Source of the DNA: Fasciola hepatica
Lineage: Eukaryota; Platyhelminthes; Trematoda; Plagiorchiida; Fasciolidae
Direction: 5' to 3'
Assembly (NCBI GenBank): GCA_948099385.1
Contig: CANUEZ040000191.1
Location: 2,170,001-2,234,000, forward strand
DNA length: 64,000 nucleotides
Part shown: positions 38,251-51,850 of the stretch, piece by piece
Numbering within the stretch: the first letter of the stretch is position 1
How the letters are laid out: every line of letters begins with the position of its first letter
Made by a program: the position numbers and the translations under genes
Notes under the pieces: model-generated
The model's input: only the letters and a program-made list of their open reading frames with translations
Databases searched by the model: none
What the model was told of the DNA's origin: nothing

Positions 38251-40375
38251 GCGAGAATTTGATTGTCACCGTAGAAAGCCAATGCGAAAGCCTAGTCCAA
38301 TTTGGGGATTGTGCTATATCATGTATTGTATATGTTGAACAAAGCGTTGAGACCCCTATCGGATAGCCTTGTGGTTTGGGTGTTCGACTGACATTCGTTC
38401 ACCCCAACCCTTGTTCGTGTGCCAGTGTGGGCTCCGACCATGTGCAATGCTCATTATTCCCTTAGCGGATCAAACAGCTGTACAGTGCTTCCATCATTTT
38501 CAATGGTCAGTTCAGTGTTCAAGCTGCATGGAGAATCATATCATACAAATGTACACTTCTACTGCTCTATTGCATTGTATGAGCAATCTGTGTGGGGATT
38601 GTTCATAAGGGAATGCCTTGGTTTTACTTAGGCCCATAAATAGAGAAGTGATGGAACATAGGATTGGATCGGTGTGCGAGAATTTGGTTGTTACCGTTCA
38701 AAGCGAAAGCGAAAGCCGAATCCGATTTGGGGATTGTGCTATATCATGAATTGTATATGTTGAACAAAGCGTTCAGACCCATATCGGATAGCCTTGTGGT
38801 TTGGATGTTCGAGTGACATTCGTTCACCCCAACCCTTGTTCGTGTCCCCGTGTGGGCTCTGTCCATGTGCAATGCTCATGATTCCCTTAGCGGATCAAAC
38901 AGCTGTACAGTGCTTCCATCATTTTCAATGGTCAGTTCAGTGTTCAAGCTGCATGGAGAATCATATTATACAAATGTACTCTGCTACTGCTCTATTGCAT
39001 TGTATGAGCAATCTGTGTGGGGATTGTTCATAAGGGAATGCCTTGGTTTTACTTAGGCCCATAAATAGAGAAGTGATGGAACATAGGATTGGATCGGTGT
39101 GCGAGAATTTGGTTGTTACCGTTCAAAGCGAAAGCGAAAGCCGAATCCAATTTGGGGATTGTGCTATATCATGAATTGTATATGTTGAACAAAGCGCTGA
39201 GACCCATATCGGTTAGCCTTGTGGTTTGGGTGTTCGTGTGACATTCGTTCACCCCAACCCTTGTTCGTGTCCCCGTGTAGGCTCTGTCCATGTGCAATGC
39301 TCATGATTCCCTTAGCGGATCAAACAGCTGTACAGTGCTTCCATCATTTTCAATGGTCAGTTCAGTGTTCAAGCTGCATGGAGAATCATATTATACAAAT
39401 GTACTCTGCTACTGCTCTATTGCATTGTATGAGCAATCTGTGTGATGATTGTTCAGAAGGGAATGCCTTGGTTTTACTTAGGCCCATAAATAGAGAAGTG
39501 ATGGAACATAGGATTGGATCGGTGTGCGAGAATTTGGTTGTTACCGTTCAAAGCGAAAGCGAAAGCCGAATCCGATTTGGGGATTGTGCTATATCATGAA
39601 TTGTATATGTTGAACAAAGCGTTCAGACCCATATCGGATAGCCTTGTGGTTTGGATGTTCGAGTGACATTCGTTCACCCCAACCCTTGTTCGTGTCCCCG
39701 TGTGGGCTCTGTCCATGTGCAATGCTCATGATTCCCTTAGCGGATCAAACAGCTGTACAGTGCTTCCATCATTTTCAATGGTCAGTTCAGTGTTCAAGCT
39801 GCATGGAGAATCATATTATACAAATGTACTCTGCTACTGCTCTATTGCATTGTATGAGCAATCTGTGTGGGGATTGTTCATAAGGGAATGCCTTGGTTTT
39901 ACTTAGGCCCATAAATAGAGAAGTGATGGAACATAGGATTGGATCGGTGTGCGAGAATTTGGTTGTTACCGTTCAAAGCGAAAGCGAAAGCCGAATCCAA
40001 TTTGGGGATTGTGCTATATCATGAATTGTATATGTTGAACAAAGCGCTGAGACCCATATCGGTTAGCCTTGTGGTTTGGGTGTTCGTGTGACATTCGTTC
40101 ACCCCAACCCTTGTTCGTGTCCCCGTGTAGGCTCTGTCCATGTGCAATGCTCATGATTCCCTTAGCGGATCAAACAGCTGTACAGTGCTTCCATCATTTT
40201 CAATGGTCAGTTCAGTGTTCAAGCTGCATGGAGAATCATATTATACAAATCTACTCTGCTACTGCTCTATTGCATTGTATGAGCAATCTGTGTGGGGATT
40301 GTTCATAAGGGAATGCCTTGGTTTTAATTAGGCCCATAAATAGAGAAGTGATGGAACATAGGATTGGATCGGTGT
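38251..40375 (+). repeat. 5-unit stub A I (J/H) I J (units 90-94)
   Basis: Together with the preceding units this forms a clean local duplication: units 86-90 (I, J/H, I, J, A) are repeated as units 91-95. Unit 92 is the same J/H hybrid as unit 87. Confidence 0.87.
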
Positions 40376-43300
40376 GCGAGAATTTGATTGTCACCGTAGA
40401 AAGCCAATGCGAAAGCCTAGTCCAATTTGGGGATTGTGCTATATCATGTATTGTATATGTTGAACAAAGCGTTGAGACCCCTATCGGATAGCCTTGTGGT
40501 TTGGGTGTTCGACTGACATTCGTTCACCCCAACCCTTGTTCGTGTGCCAGTGTGGGCTCCGACCATGTGCAATGCTCATTATTCCCTTAGCGGATCAAAC
40601 AGCTGTACAGTGCTTCCATCATTTTCAATGGTCAGTTCAGTGTTCAAGCTGCATGGAGAATCATATCATACAAATGTACACTTCTACTGCTCTATTGCAT
40701 TGTATGAGCAATCTGTGTGGGGATTGTTCATAAGGGAATGCCTTGGTTTTACTTAGGCCCATAAATAGAGAAGTGATGGAACATAGGATTGGATCGGTGT
40801 GCGAGAATTTGGTTGTTACCGTTCAAAGCCAAAGCGAAAGCCGAATCCAATTTGGGGATTGTGCTATATCATGTATTGTGTATGTTGAACAAAGCGTTGA
40901 GACCCATATCGGATAGCCTTGTGTTTTGGGTGTTCGACTGACATTCGTTCACCCCAACCCTTGTTCGTGTCCCCGTGTGGGCTCTGTCCATGTGCAATGC
41001 TCATGATTCCCTTAGCGGATCAAACAGCTGTACAGTGCTTCCATCATTTTCAATGGTCAGTTCAGTGTTCAAGCTGCATGGAGAATCATATTATACAAAT
41101 CTACTCTGCTACTGCTCTATTGCATTGTATGAGCAATCTGTGTGGGGATTGTTCATAAGGGAATGCCTTGGTTTTACTTAGGCCCATAAATAGAGAAGTG
41201 ATGGAACATAGGATTGGATCGGTGAGCGAAAATTTGATTGTTACCGTAAAAAGCCAATGCGAAAACCGAAGGCAATTTGGGGATTGTGCTATATCATGTA
41301 GTGTATATTTTGAACAAAGCGTTCAGACCCATATCAGATAGCCTTGTGGTTTGGGTGTTCGTGTGACATTCGTTCACCCCAACCCTTGTTCGTGTGCCAG
41401 TGTGGGCTCCGACCATGTGCAATGCTCATTATTCCCTTAGCGGATCAAACAGCTGTACAGTGCTTCCATCATTTTCAATGGTCAGTTCAGTGTTCAAGCT
41501 GCATGGAGAATCATATTATACAAATGTACTCTGCTACTGCTCTATTGCATTGTATGAGCAATCTGTGTGGGGATTGTTCATAAGGGAATGCCTTGGTTTT
41601 ACTTAGGCCCATAAATAGAGAAGTGATGGAACATAGGATTGGATCGGTGTGCGAGAATTTGGTTGTTACCGTTGAAAGCGAAAGCGAAAGCCGAATCCAA
41701 TTTGGGGATTGTGCTATATCATGTAGTGTATATGTTGAACAAAGCGTTGAGACCCATATCGGATAGCCTTGTGGTTTGGGTGTTCGACTGACATTCGTTC
41801 ACCCCAACCCTTGTTCGTGTCCCCGTGTGGGCTCTGTCCATGTGCAATGCTCATGATTCCCTTAGCGGATCAAACAGCTGTACAGTGCTTCCATCATTTT
41901 CAATGGTCAGTTCAGTGTTCAAGCTGCATGGAGAATCATATTATACAAATGTACTCTGCTACTGCTCTATTGCATTGTATGAGCAATCTGTGTGGGGATT
42001 GTTCATAAGGGAATGCCTTGGTTTTACTTAGGCCCATAAATAGAGAAGTGATGGAACATAGGATTGGATCGGTGTGCGAGAATTTGGTTGTTACCGTTCA
42101 AAGCGAAAGCGAAAGCCGAATCCAATTTGCGGATTGTGCTATATCATGTAGTGTATATGTTGAACAAAGCGCTGAGACCCATATCGGTTAGCCTTGTGGT
42201 TTGGGTGTTCGTGTGACATTCGTTCACCCCAACCCTTGTTCGTGTCCCCGTGTGGGCTCTGTCCATGTGCAATGCTCATGATTCCCTTAGCGGATCAAAC
42301 AGCTGTACAGTGCTTCCATCATTTTCAATGGTCAGTTCAGTGTTCAAGCTGCATGGAGAATCATATTATACAAATGTACTCTGCTACTGCTCTATTGCAT
42401 TGTATGAGCAATCTGTGTGGGGATTGTTCATAAGGGAATGCCTTGGTTTTACTTAGGCCCATAAATAGAGAAGTGATGGAACATAGGATTGGATCGGTGT
42501 GCGAGAATTTGGTTGTTACCGTTCAAAGCGAAAGCGAAAGCCGAATCCAATTTGGGGATTGTGCTATATCATGTAGTGTATATGTTGAACAAAGCGTTGA
42601 GACCCATATCGGATAGCCTTGTGGTTTGGATGTTCGAGTGACATTCGTTCACACCAACCCTTGTTCGTGTCCCCGTGTGGGCTCTGTCCATGTGCAATGC
42701 TCATGATTCCCTTAGCGGATCAAACAGCTGTACAGTGCTTCCATCATTTTCAATGGTCACTTCAGTGTTCAAGCTGCATGGAGAATCATATTATACAAAT
42801 GTACTCTGCTACTGCTCTATTGCATTGTATGAGCAATCTGTGTGGGGATTGTTCATAAGGGAATGCCTTGGTTTTACTTAGGCCCATAAATAGAGAAGTG
42901 ATGGAACATAGGATTGGATCGGTGTGCGAGAATTTGGTTGTTACCGTTCAAAGCCAAAGCGAAAGCCGAATCCAATTTGGGGATTGTGCTATATCATGAA
43001 TTGTATATGTTGAACAAAGCTTTGAGACCCATATCAGATAGCCTTGTGGTTTGGGTGTTCGTGTGACATTCGTTCACCCCAACCCTTGTTCGTGTCCCCG
43101 TGTGGGCTCTGTCCATGTGCAATGCTCATGATTCCCTTAGCGGATCAAACAGCTGTACAGTGCTTCCATCATTTTCAATGGTCAGTTCAGTGTTCAAGCT
43201 GCATGGAGAATCATATTATACAAATGTACTCTGCTACTGCTCTATTGCATTGTATGAGCAATCTGTGTGGGGATTGTTCATAAGGGAATGCCTTGGTTTT

Positions 43301-45050
43301 ACTTAGGCCCATAAATAGAGAAGTGATGGAACATAGGATTGGATCGGTGTGCGAGAATTTGGTTGTTACCGTTCAAAGCCAAAGCGAAAGCCGAATCCAA
43401 TTTGGGGATTGTGCTATATCATGAATTGTATATGTTGAACAAAGCTTTGAGACCCATATCAGATAGCCTTGTGGTTTGGGTGTTCGTGTGACATTCGTTC
43501 ACCCCAACCCTTGTTCGTGTCCCCGTGTGGGCTCTGTCCATGTGCAATGCTCATGATTCCCTTAGCGGATCAAACAGCTGTACAGTGCTTCCATCATTTT
43601 CAATGGTCAGTTCAGTGTTCAAGCTGCATGGAGAATCATATTATACAAATGTACTCTGCTACTGCTCTATTGCATTGTATGAGCAATCTGTGTGATGATT
43701 GTTCAGAAGGGAATGCCTTGGTTTTACTTAGGCCCATAAATAGAGAAGTGATGGAACATAGGATTGGATCGGTGTGCGAGAATTTGGTTGTTACCGTTCA
43801 AAGCGAAAGCGAAAGCCGAATCCGATTTGGGGATTGTGCTATATCATGAATTGTATATGTTGAACAAAGCGTTCAGACCCATATCGGATAGCCTTGTGGT
43901 TTGGATGTTCGAGTGACATTCGTTCACCCCAACCCTTGTTCGTGTCCCCGTGTGGGCTCTGTCCATGTGCAATGCTCATGATTCCCTTAGCGGATCAAAC
44001 AGCTGTACAGTGCTTCCATCATTTTCAATGGTCAGTTCAGTGTTCAAGCTGCATGGAGAATCATATTATACAAATGTACTCTGCTACTGCTCTATTGCAT
44101 TGTATGAGCAATCTGTGTGGGGATTGTTCATAAGGGAATGCCTTGGTTTTACTTAGGCCCATAAATAGAGAAGTGATGGAACATAGGATTGGATCGGTGT
44201 GCGAGAATTTGGTTGTTACCGTTCAAAGCGAAAGCGAAAGCCGAATCCGATTTGGGGATTGTGCTATATCATGAATTGTATATGTTGAACAAAGCGCTGA
44301 GACCCATATCGGTTAGCCTTGTGGTTTGGGTGTTCGTGTGACATTCGTTCACCCCAACCCTTGTTCGTGTCCCCGTGTAGGCTCTGTCCATGTGCAATGC
44401 TCATGATTCCCTTAGCGGATCAAACAGCTGTACAGTGCTTCCATCATTTTCAATGGTCAGTTCAGTGTTCAAGCTGCATGGAGAATCATATTATACAAAT
44501 CTACTCTGCTACTGCTCTATTGCATTGTATGAGCAATCTGTGTGGGGATTGTTCATAAGGGAATGCCTTGGTTTTACTTAGGCCCATAAATAGAGAAGTG
44601 ATGGAACATAGGATTGGATCGGTGTGCGAGAATTTGATTGTCACCGTAGAAAGCCAATGCGAAAGCCTAGTCCAATTTGGGGATTGTGCTATATCATGTA
44701 TTGTATATGTTGAACAAAGCGTTGAGACCCCTATCGGATAGCCTTGTGGTTTGGGTGTTCGACTGACATTCGTTCACCCCAACCCTTGTTCGTGTGCCAG
44801 TGTGGGCTCCGACCATGTGCAATGCTCATTATTCCCTTAGCGGATCAAACAGCTGTACAGTGCTTCCATCATTTTCAATGGTCAGTTCAGTGTTCAAGCT
44901 GCATGGAGAATCATATTATACAAATGTACTCTGCTACTGCTCTATTGCATTGTATGAGCAATCTGTGTGGGGATTGTTCATAAGGGAATGCCTTGGTTTT
45001 ACTTAGGCCCATAAATAGAGAAGTGATGGAACATAGGATTGGATCGGTGT
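40376..45050 (+). repeat. Last long HOR, ABCDEFGHIJL (units 95-105)
   Basis: Follows the 13-unit order from A to J. The K position is then taken by L (unit 105), which has the K/A linker but body 1 and no A tail, and only one J follows. Unit 96 (B) has TTTTACTTA instead of the usual TTTCAATTA end, and unit 104 (J) has the CCGATTTGG linker typical of I. Downstream of this block F, G and H almost disappear from the array. Confidence 0.87.
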
Positions 45051-47600
45051 GCGAGAATTTGGTTGTTACCGTTCAAAGCGAAAGCGAAAGCCGAATCCAA
45101 TTTGGGGATTGTGCTATATCATGAATTGTATATGTTGAACAAAGCGCTGAGACCCATATCGGTTAGCCTTGTGGTTTGGGTGTTCGTGTGACATTCGTTC
45201 ACCCCAACCCTTGTTCGTGTCCCCGTGTAGGCTCTGTCCATGTGCAATGCTCATGATTCCCTTAGCGGATCAAACAGCTGTACAGTGCTTCCATCATTTT
45301 CAATGGTCAGTTCAGTGTTCAAGCTGCATGGAGAATCATATTATACAAATCTACTCTGCTACTGCTCTATTGCATTGTATGAGCAATCTGTGTGGGGATT
45401 GTTCATAAGGGAATGCCTTGGTTTTAATTAGGCCCATAAATAGAGAAGTGATGGAACATAGGATTGGATCGGTGTGCGAGAATTTGATTGTCACCGTAGA
45501 AAGCCAATGCGAAAGCCTAGTCCAATTTGGGGATTGTGCTATATCATGTATTGTATATGTTGAACAAAGCGTTGAGACCCCTATCGGATAGCCTTGTGGT
45601 TTGGGTGTTCGACTGACATTCGTTCACCCCAACCCTTGTTCGTGTGCCAGTGTGGGCTCCGACCATGTGCAATGCTCATTATTCCCTTAGCGGATCAAAC
45701 AGCTGTACAGTGCTTCCATCATTTTCAATGGTCAGTTCAGTGTTCAAGCTGCATGGAGAATCATATCATACAAATGTACACTTCTACTGCTCTATTGCAT
45801 TGTATGAGCAATCTGTGTGGGGATTGTTCATAAGGGAATGCCTTGGTTTTACTTAGGCCCATAAATAGAGAAGTGATGGAACATAGGATTGGATCGGTGT
45901 GCGAGAATTTGGTTGTTACCGTTCAAAGCCAAAGCGAAAGCCGAATCCAATTTGGGGATTGTGCTATATCATGTATTGTGTATGTTGAACAAAGCGTTGA
46001 GACCCATATCGGATAGCCTTGTGTTTTGGGTGTTCGACTGACATTCGTTCACCCCAACCCTTGTTCGTGTCCCCGTGTGGGCTCTGTCCATGTGCAATGC
46101 TCATGATTCCCTTAGCGGATCAAACAGCTGTACAGTGCTTCCATCATTTTCAATGGTCAGTTCAGTGTTCAAGCTGCATGGAGAATCATATTATACAAAT
46201 GTACTCTGCTACTGCTCTATTGCATTGTATGAGCAATCTGTGTGGGGATTGTTCATAAGGGAATGCCTTGGTTTCAATTAGGCCCATAAATAGAGAAGTG
46301 ATGGAACATAGGATTGGATCGGTGAGCGAAAATTTGATTGTTACCGTAAAAAGCCAATGCGAAAACCGAAGGCAATTTGGGGATTGTGCTATATCATGTA
46401 GTGTATATTTTGAACAAAGCGTTCAGACCCATATCAGATAGCCTTGTGGTTTGGGTGTTCGTGTGACATTCGTTCACCCCAACCCTTGTTCGTGTGCCAG
46501 TGTGGGCTCCGACCATGTGCAATGCTCATTATTCCCTTAGCGGATCAAACAGCTGTACAGTGCTTCCATCATTTTCAATGGTCAGTTCAGTGTTCAAGCT
46601 GCATGGAGAATCATATTATACAAATGTACTCTGCTACTGCTCTATTGCATTGTATGAGCAATCTGTGTGGGGATTGTTCATAAGGGAATGCCTTGGTTTT
46701 ACTTAGGCCCATAAATAGAGAAGTGATGGAACATAGGATTGGATCGGTGTGCGAGAATTTGGTTGTTACCGTTGAAAGCGAAAGCGAAAGCCGAATCCAA
46801 TTTGGGGATTGTGCTATATCATGTAGTGTATATGTTGAACAAAGCGTTGAGACCCATATCGGATAGCCTTGTGGTTTGGGTGTTCGACTGACATTCGTTC
46901 ACCCCAACCCTTGTTCGTGTCCCCGTGTGGGCTCTGTCCATGTGCAATGCTCATGATTCCCTTAGCGGATCAAACAGCTGTACAGTGCTTCCATCATTTT
47001 CAATGGTCAGTTCAGTGTTCAAGCTGCATGGAGAATCATATTATACAAATGTACTCTGCTACTGCTCTATTGCATTGTATGAGCAATCTGTGTGGGGATT
47101 GTTCATAAGGGAATGCCTTGGTTTTACTTAGGCCCATAAATAGAGAAGTGATGGAACATAGGATTGGATCGGTGTGCGAGAATTTGGTTGTTACCGTTCA
47201 AAGCGAAAGCGAAAGCCGAATCCAATTTGCGGATTGTGCTATATCATGTAGTGTATATGTTGAACAAAGCGCTGAGACCCATATCGGTTAGCCTTGTGGT
47301 TTGGGTGTTCGTGTGACATTCGTTCACCCCAACCCTTGTTCGTGTCCCCGTGTGGGCTCTGTCCATGTGCAATGCTCATGATTCCCTTAGCGGATCAAAC
47401 AGCTGTACAGTGCTTCCATCATTTTCAATGGTCAGTTCAGTGTTCAAGCTGCATGGAGAATCATATTATACAAATGTACTCTGCTACTGCTCTATTGCAT
47501 TGTATGAGCAATCTGTGTGGGGATTGTTCATAAGGGAATGCCTTGGTTTTACTTAGGCCCATAAATAGAGAAGTGATGGAACATAGGATTGGATCGGTGT
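45051..47600 (+). repeat. 6-unit HOR copy 1, JABCDE (units 106-111)
   Basis: First 2,550-bp block of zone 3. All six unit types carry their marks; unit 108 (B) has G301 instead of C301. E is followed directly by B, not by F. Confidence 0.87.
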
Positions 47601-48450
47601 GCGAGAATTTGGTTGTTACCGTTCAAAGCCAAAGCGAAAGCCGAATCCAATTTGGGGATTGTGCTATATCATGTATTGTGTATGTTGAACAAAGCGTTGA
47701 GACCCATATCGGATAGCCTTGTGTTTTGGGTGTTCGACTGACATTCGTTCACCCCAACCCTTGTTCGTGTCCCCGTGTGGGCTCTGTCCATGTGCAATGC
47801 TCATGATTCCCTTAGCGGATCAAACAGCTGTACAGTGCTTCCATCATTTTCAATGGTCAGTTCAGTGTTCAAGCTGCATGGAGAATCATATTATACAAAT
47901 CTACTCTGCTACTGCTCTATTGCATTGTATGAGCAATCTGTGTGGGGATTGTTCATAAGGGAATGCCTTGGTTTCAATTAGGCCCATAAATAGAGAAGTG
48001 ATGGAACATAGGATTGGATCGGTGAGCGAAAATTTGATTGTTACCGTAAAAAGCCAATGCGAAAACCGAAGGCAATTTGGGGATTGTGCTATATCATGTA
48101 GTGTATATTTTGAACAAAGCGTTCAGACCCATATCAGATAGCCTTGTGGTTTGGGTGTTCGTGTGACATTCGTTCACCCCAACCCTTGTTCGTGTGCCAG
48201 TGTGGGCTCCGACCATGTGCAATGCTCATTATTCCCTTAGCGGATCAAACAGCTGTACAGTGCTTCCATCATTTTCAATGGTCAGTTCAGTGTTCAAGCT
48301 GCATGGAGAATCATATTATACAAATGTACTCTGCTACTGCTCTATTGCATTGTATGAGCAATCTGTGTGGGGATTGTTCATAAGGGAATGCCTTGGTTTT
48401 ACTTAGGCCCATAAATAGAGAAGTGATGGAACATAGGATTGGATCGGTGT
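47601..48450 (+). repeat. Extra B-C pair (units 112-113)
   Basis: Two units with full B and C marks lie between 6-unit blocks. The neighbouring order E-B-C-J implies two in-register junctions not found in zone 2. Confidence 0.85.
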
Positions 48451-51000
48451 GCGAGAATTTGGTTGTTACCGTTCAAAGCGAAAGCGAAAGCCGAATCCAA
48501 TTTGGGGATTGTGCTATATCATGAATTGTATATGTTGAACAAAGCGTTGAGACCCATATCGGTTAGCCTTGTGGTTTGGGTGTTCGTGTGACATTCGTTC
48601 ACCCCAACCCTTGTTCGTGTCCCCGTGTAGGCTCTGTCCATGTGCAATGCTCATGATTCCCTTAGCGGATCAAACAGCTGTACAGTGCTTCCATCATTTT
48701 CAATGGTCAGTTCAGTGTTCAAGCTGCATGGAGAATCATATTATACAAATCTACTCTGCTACTGCTCTATTGCATTGTATGAGCAATCTGTGTGGGGATT
48801 GTTCATAAGGGAATGCCTTGGTTTTAATTAGGCCCATAAATAGAGAAGTGATGGAACATAGGATTGGATCGGTGTGCGAGAATTTGATTGTCACCGTAGA
48901 AAGCCAATGCGAAAGCCTAGTCCAATTTGGGGATTGTGCTATATCATGTATTGTATATGTTGAACAAAGCGTTGAGACCCCTATCGGATAGCCTTGTGGT
49001 TTGGGTGTTCGACTGACATTCGTTCACCCCAACCCTTGTTCGTGTGCCAGTGTGGGCTCCGACCATGTGCAATGCTCATTATTCCCTTAGCGGATCAAAC
49101 AGCTGTACAGTGCTTCCATCATTTTCAATGGTCAGTTCAGTGTTCAAGCTGCATGGAGAATCATATCATACAAATGTACACTTCTACTGCTCTATTGCAT
49201 TGTATGAGCAATCTGTGTGGGGATTGTTCATAAGGGAATGCCTTGGTTTTACTTAGGCCCATAAATAGAGAAGTGATGGAACATAGGATTGGATCGGTGT
49301 GCGAGAATTTGGTTGTTACCGTTCAAAGCCAAAGCGAAAGCCGAATCCAATTTGGGGATTGTGCTATATCATGTATTGTGTATGTTGAACAAAGCGTTGA
49401 GACCCATATCGGATAGCCTTGTGGTTTGGGTGTTCGACTGACATTCGTTCACCCCAACCCTTGTTCGTGTCCCCGTGTGGGCTCTGTCCATGTGCAATGC
49501 TCATGATTCCCTTAGCGGATCAAACAGCTGTACAGTGCTTCCATCATTTTCAATGGTCAGTTCAGTGTTCAAGCTGCATGGAGAATCATATTATACAAAT
49601 CTACTCTGCTACTGCTCTATTGCATTGTATGAGCAATCTGTGTGGGGATTGTTCATAAGGGAATGCCTTGGTTTCAATTAGGCCCATAAATAGAGAAGTG
49701 ATGGAACATAGGATTGGATCGGTGAGCGAAAATTTGATTGTTACCGTAAAAAGCCAATGCGAAAACCGAAGGCAATTTGGGGATTGTGCTATATCATGTA
49801 GTGTATATTTTGAACAAAGCGTTCAGACCCATATCAGATAGCCTTGTGGTTTGGGTGTTCGTGTGACATTCGTTCACCCCAACCCTTGCTCGTGTGCCAG
49901 TGTGGGCTCCGACCATGTGCAATGCTCATTATTCCCTTAGCGGATCAAACAGCTGTACAGTGCTTCCATCATTTTCAATGGTCAGTTCAGTGTTCAAGCT
50001 GCATGGAGAATCATATTATACAAATGTACTCTGCTACTGCTCTATTGCATTGTATGAGCAATCTGTGTGGGGATTGTTCATAAGGGAATGCCTTGGTTTT
50101 ACTTAGGCCCATAAATAGAGAAGTGATGGAACATAGGATTGGATCGGTGTGCGAGAATTTGGTTGTTACCGTTGAAAGCGAAAGCGAAAGCCGAATCCAA
50201 TTTGGGGATTGTGCTATATCATGTAGTGTATATGTTGAACAAAGCGTTGAGACCCATATCGGATAGCCTTGTGGTTTGGGTGTTCGACTGACATTCGTTC
50301 ACCCCAACCCTTGTTCGTGTCCCCGTGTGGGCTCTGTCCATGTGCAATGCTCATGATTCCCTTAGCGGATCAAACAGCTGTACAGTGCTTCCATCATTTT
50401 CAATGGTCAGTTCAGTGTTCAAGCTGCATGGAGAATCATATTATACAAATGTACTCTGCTACTGCTCTATTGCATTGTATGAGCAATCTGTGTGGGGATT
50501 GTTCATAAGGGAATGCCTTGGTTTTACTTAGGCCCATAAATAGAGAAGTGATGGAACATAGGATTGGATCGGTGTGCGAGAATTTGGTTGTTACCGTTCA
50601 AAGCGAAAGCGAAAGCCGAATCCAATTTGCGGATTGTGCTATATCATGTAGTGTATATGTTGAACAAAGCGCTGAGACCCATATCGGTTAGCCTTGTGGT
50701 TTGGGTGTTCGTGTGACATTCGTTCACCCCAACCCTTGTTCGTGTCCCCGTGTGGGCTCTGTCCATGTGCAATGCTCATGATTCCCTTAGCGGATCAAAC
50801 AGCTGTACAGTGCTTCCATCATTTTCAATGGTCAGTTCAGTGTTCAAGCTGCATGGAGAATCATATTATACAAATGTACTCTGCTACTGCTCTATTGCAT
50901 TGTATGAGCAATCTGTGTGGGGATTGTTCATAAGGGAATGCCTTGGTTTTACTTAGGCCCATAAATAGAGAAGTGATGGAACATAGGATTGGATCGGTGT
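48451..51000 (+). repeat. 6-unit HOR copy 2, JABCDE (units 114-119)
   Basis: Unit 114 (J) has GTTGAG at offset 96 instead of GCTGAG. Unit 116 has the B linker and end but G124 instead of T124. Unit 117 (C) has a private CTTGCTCG change near offset 164. Confidence 0.87.
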
Positions 51001-51850
51001 GCGAGAATTTGGTTGTTACCGTTCAAAGCGAAAGCGAAAGCCGAATCCAATTTGGGGATTGTGCTATATCATGTAGTGTATATGTTGAACAAAGCGTTGA
51101 GACCCATATCGGATAGCCTTGTGGTTTGGATGTTCGAGTGACATTCGTTCACACCAACCCTTGTTCGTGTCCCCGTGTGGGCTCTGTCCATGTGCAATGC
51201 TCATGATTCCCTTAGCGGATCAAACAGCTGTACAGTGCTTCCATCATTTTCAATGGTCAGTTCAGTGTTCAAGCTGCATGGAGAATCATATTATACAAAT
51301 GTACTCTGCTACTGCTCTATTGCATTGTATGAGCAATCTGTGTGGGGATTGTTCATAAGGGAATGCCTTGGTTTTACTTAGGCCCATAAATAGAGAAGTG
51401 ATGGAACATAGGATTGGATCGGTGTGCGAGAATTTGATTGTCACCGTAGAAAGCCAATGCGAAAGCCTAGTCCAATTTGGGGATTGTGCTATATCATGTA
51501 TTGTATATGTTGAACAAAGCGTTGAGACCCCTATCGGATAGCCTTGTGGTTTGGGTGTTCGACTGACATTCGTTCACCCCAACCCTTGTTCGTGTGCCAG
51601 TGTGGGCTCCGACCATGTGCAATGCTCATTATTCCCTTAGCGGATCAAACAGCTGTACAGTGCTTCCATCATTTTCAATGGTCAGTTCAGTGTTCAAGCT
51701 GCATGGAGAATCATATTATACAAATGTACTCTGCTACTGCTCTATTGCATTGTATGAGCAATCTGTGTGGGGATTGTTCATAAGGGAATGCCTTGGTTTT
51801 ACTTAGGCCCATAAATAGAGAAGTGATGGAACATAGGATTGGATCGGTGT
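51001..51850 (+). repeat. F-L pair (units 120-121)
   Basis: Unit 120 is the only F in zone 3. It keeps A153 but has G260 rather than C260. Unit 121 is L, with the CCTAG linker and body 1 without the A tail. Confidence 0.83.
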
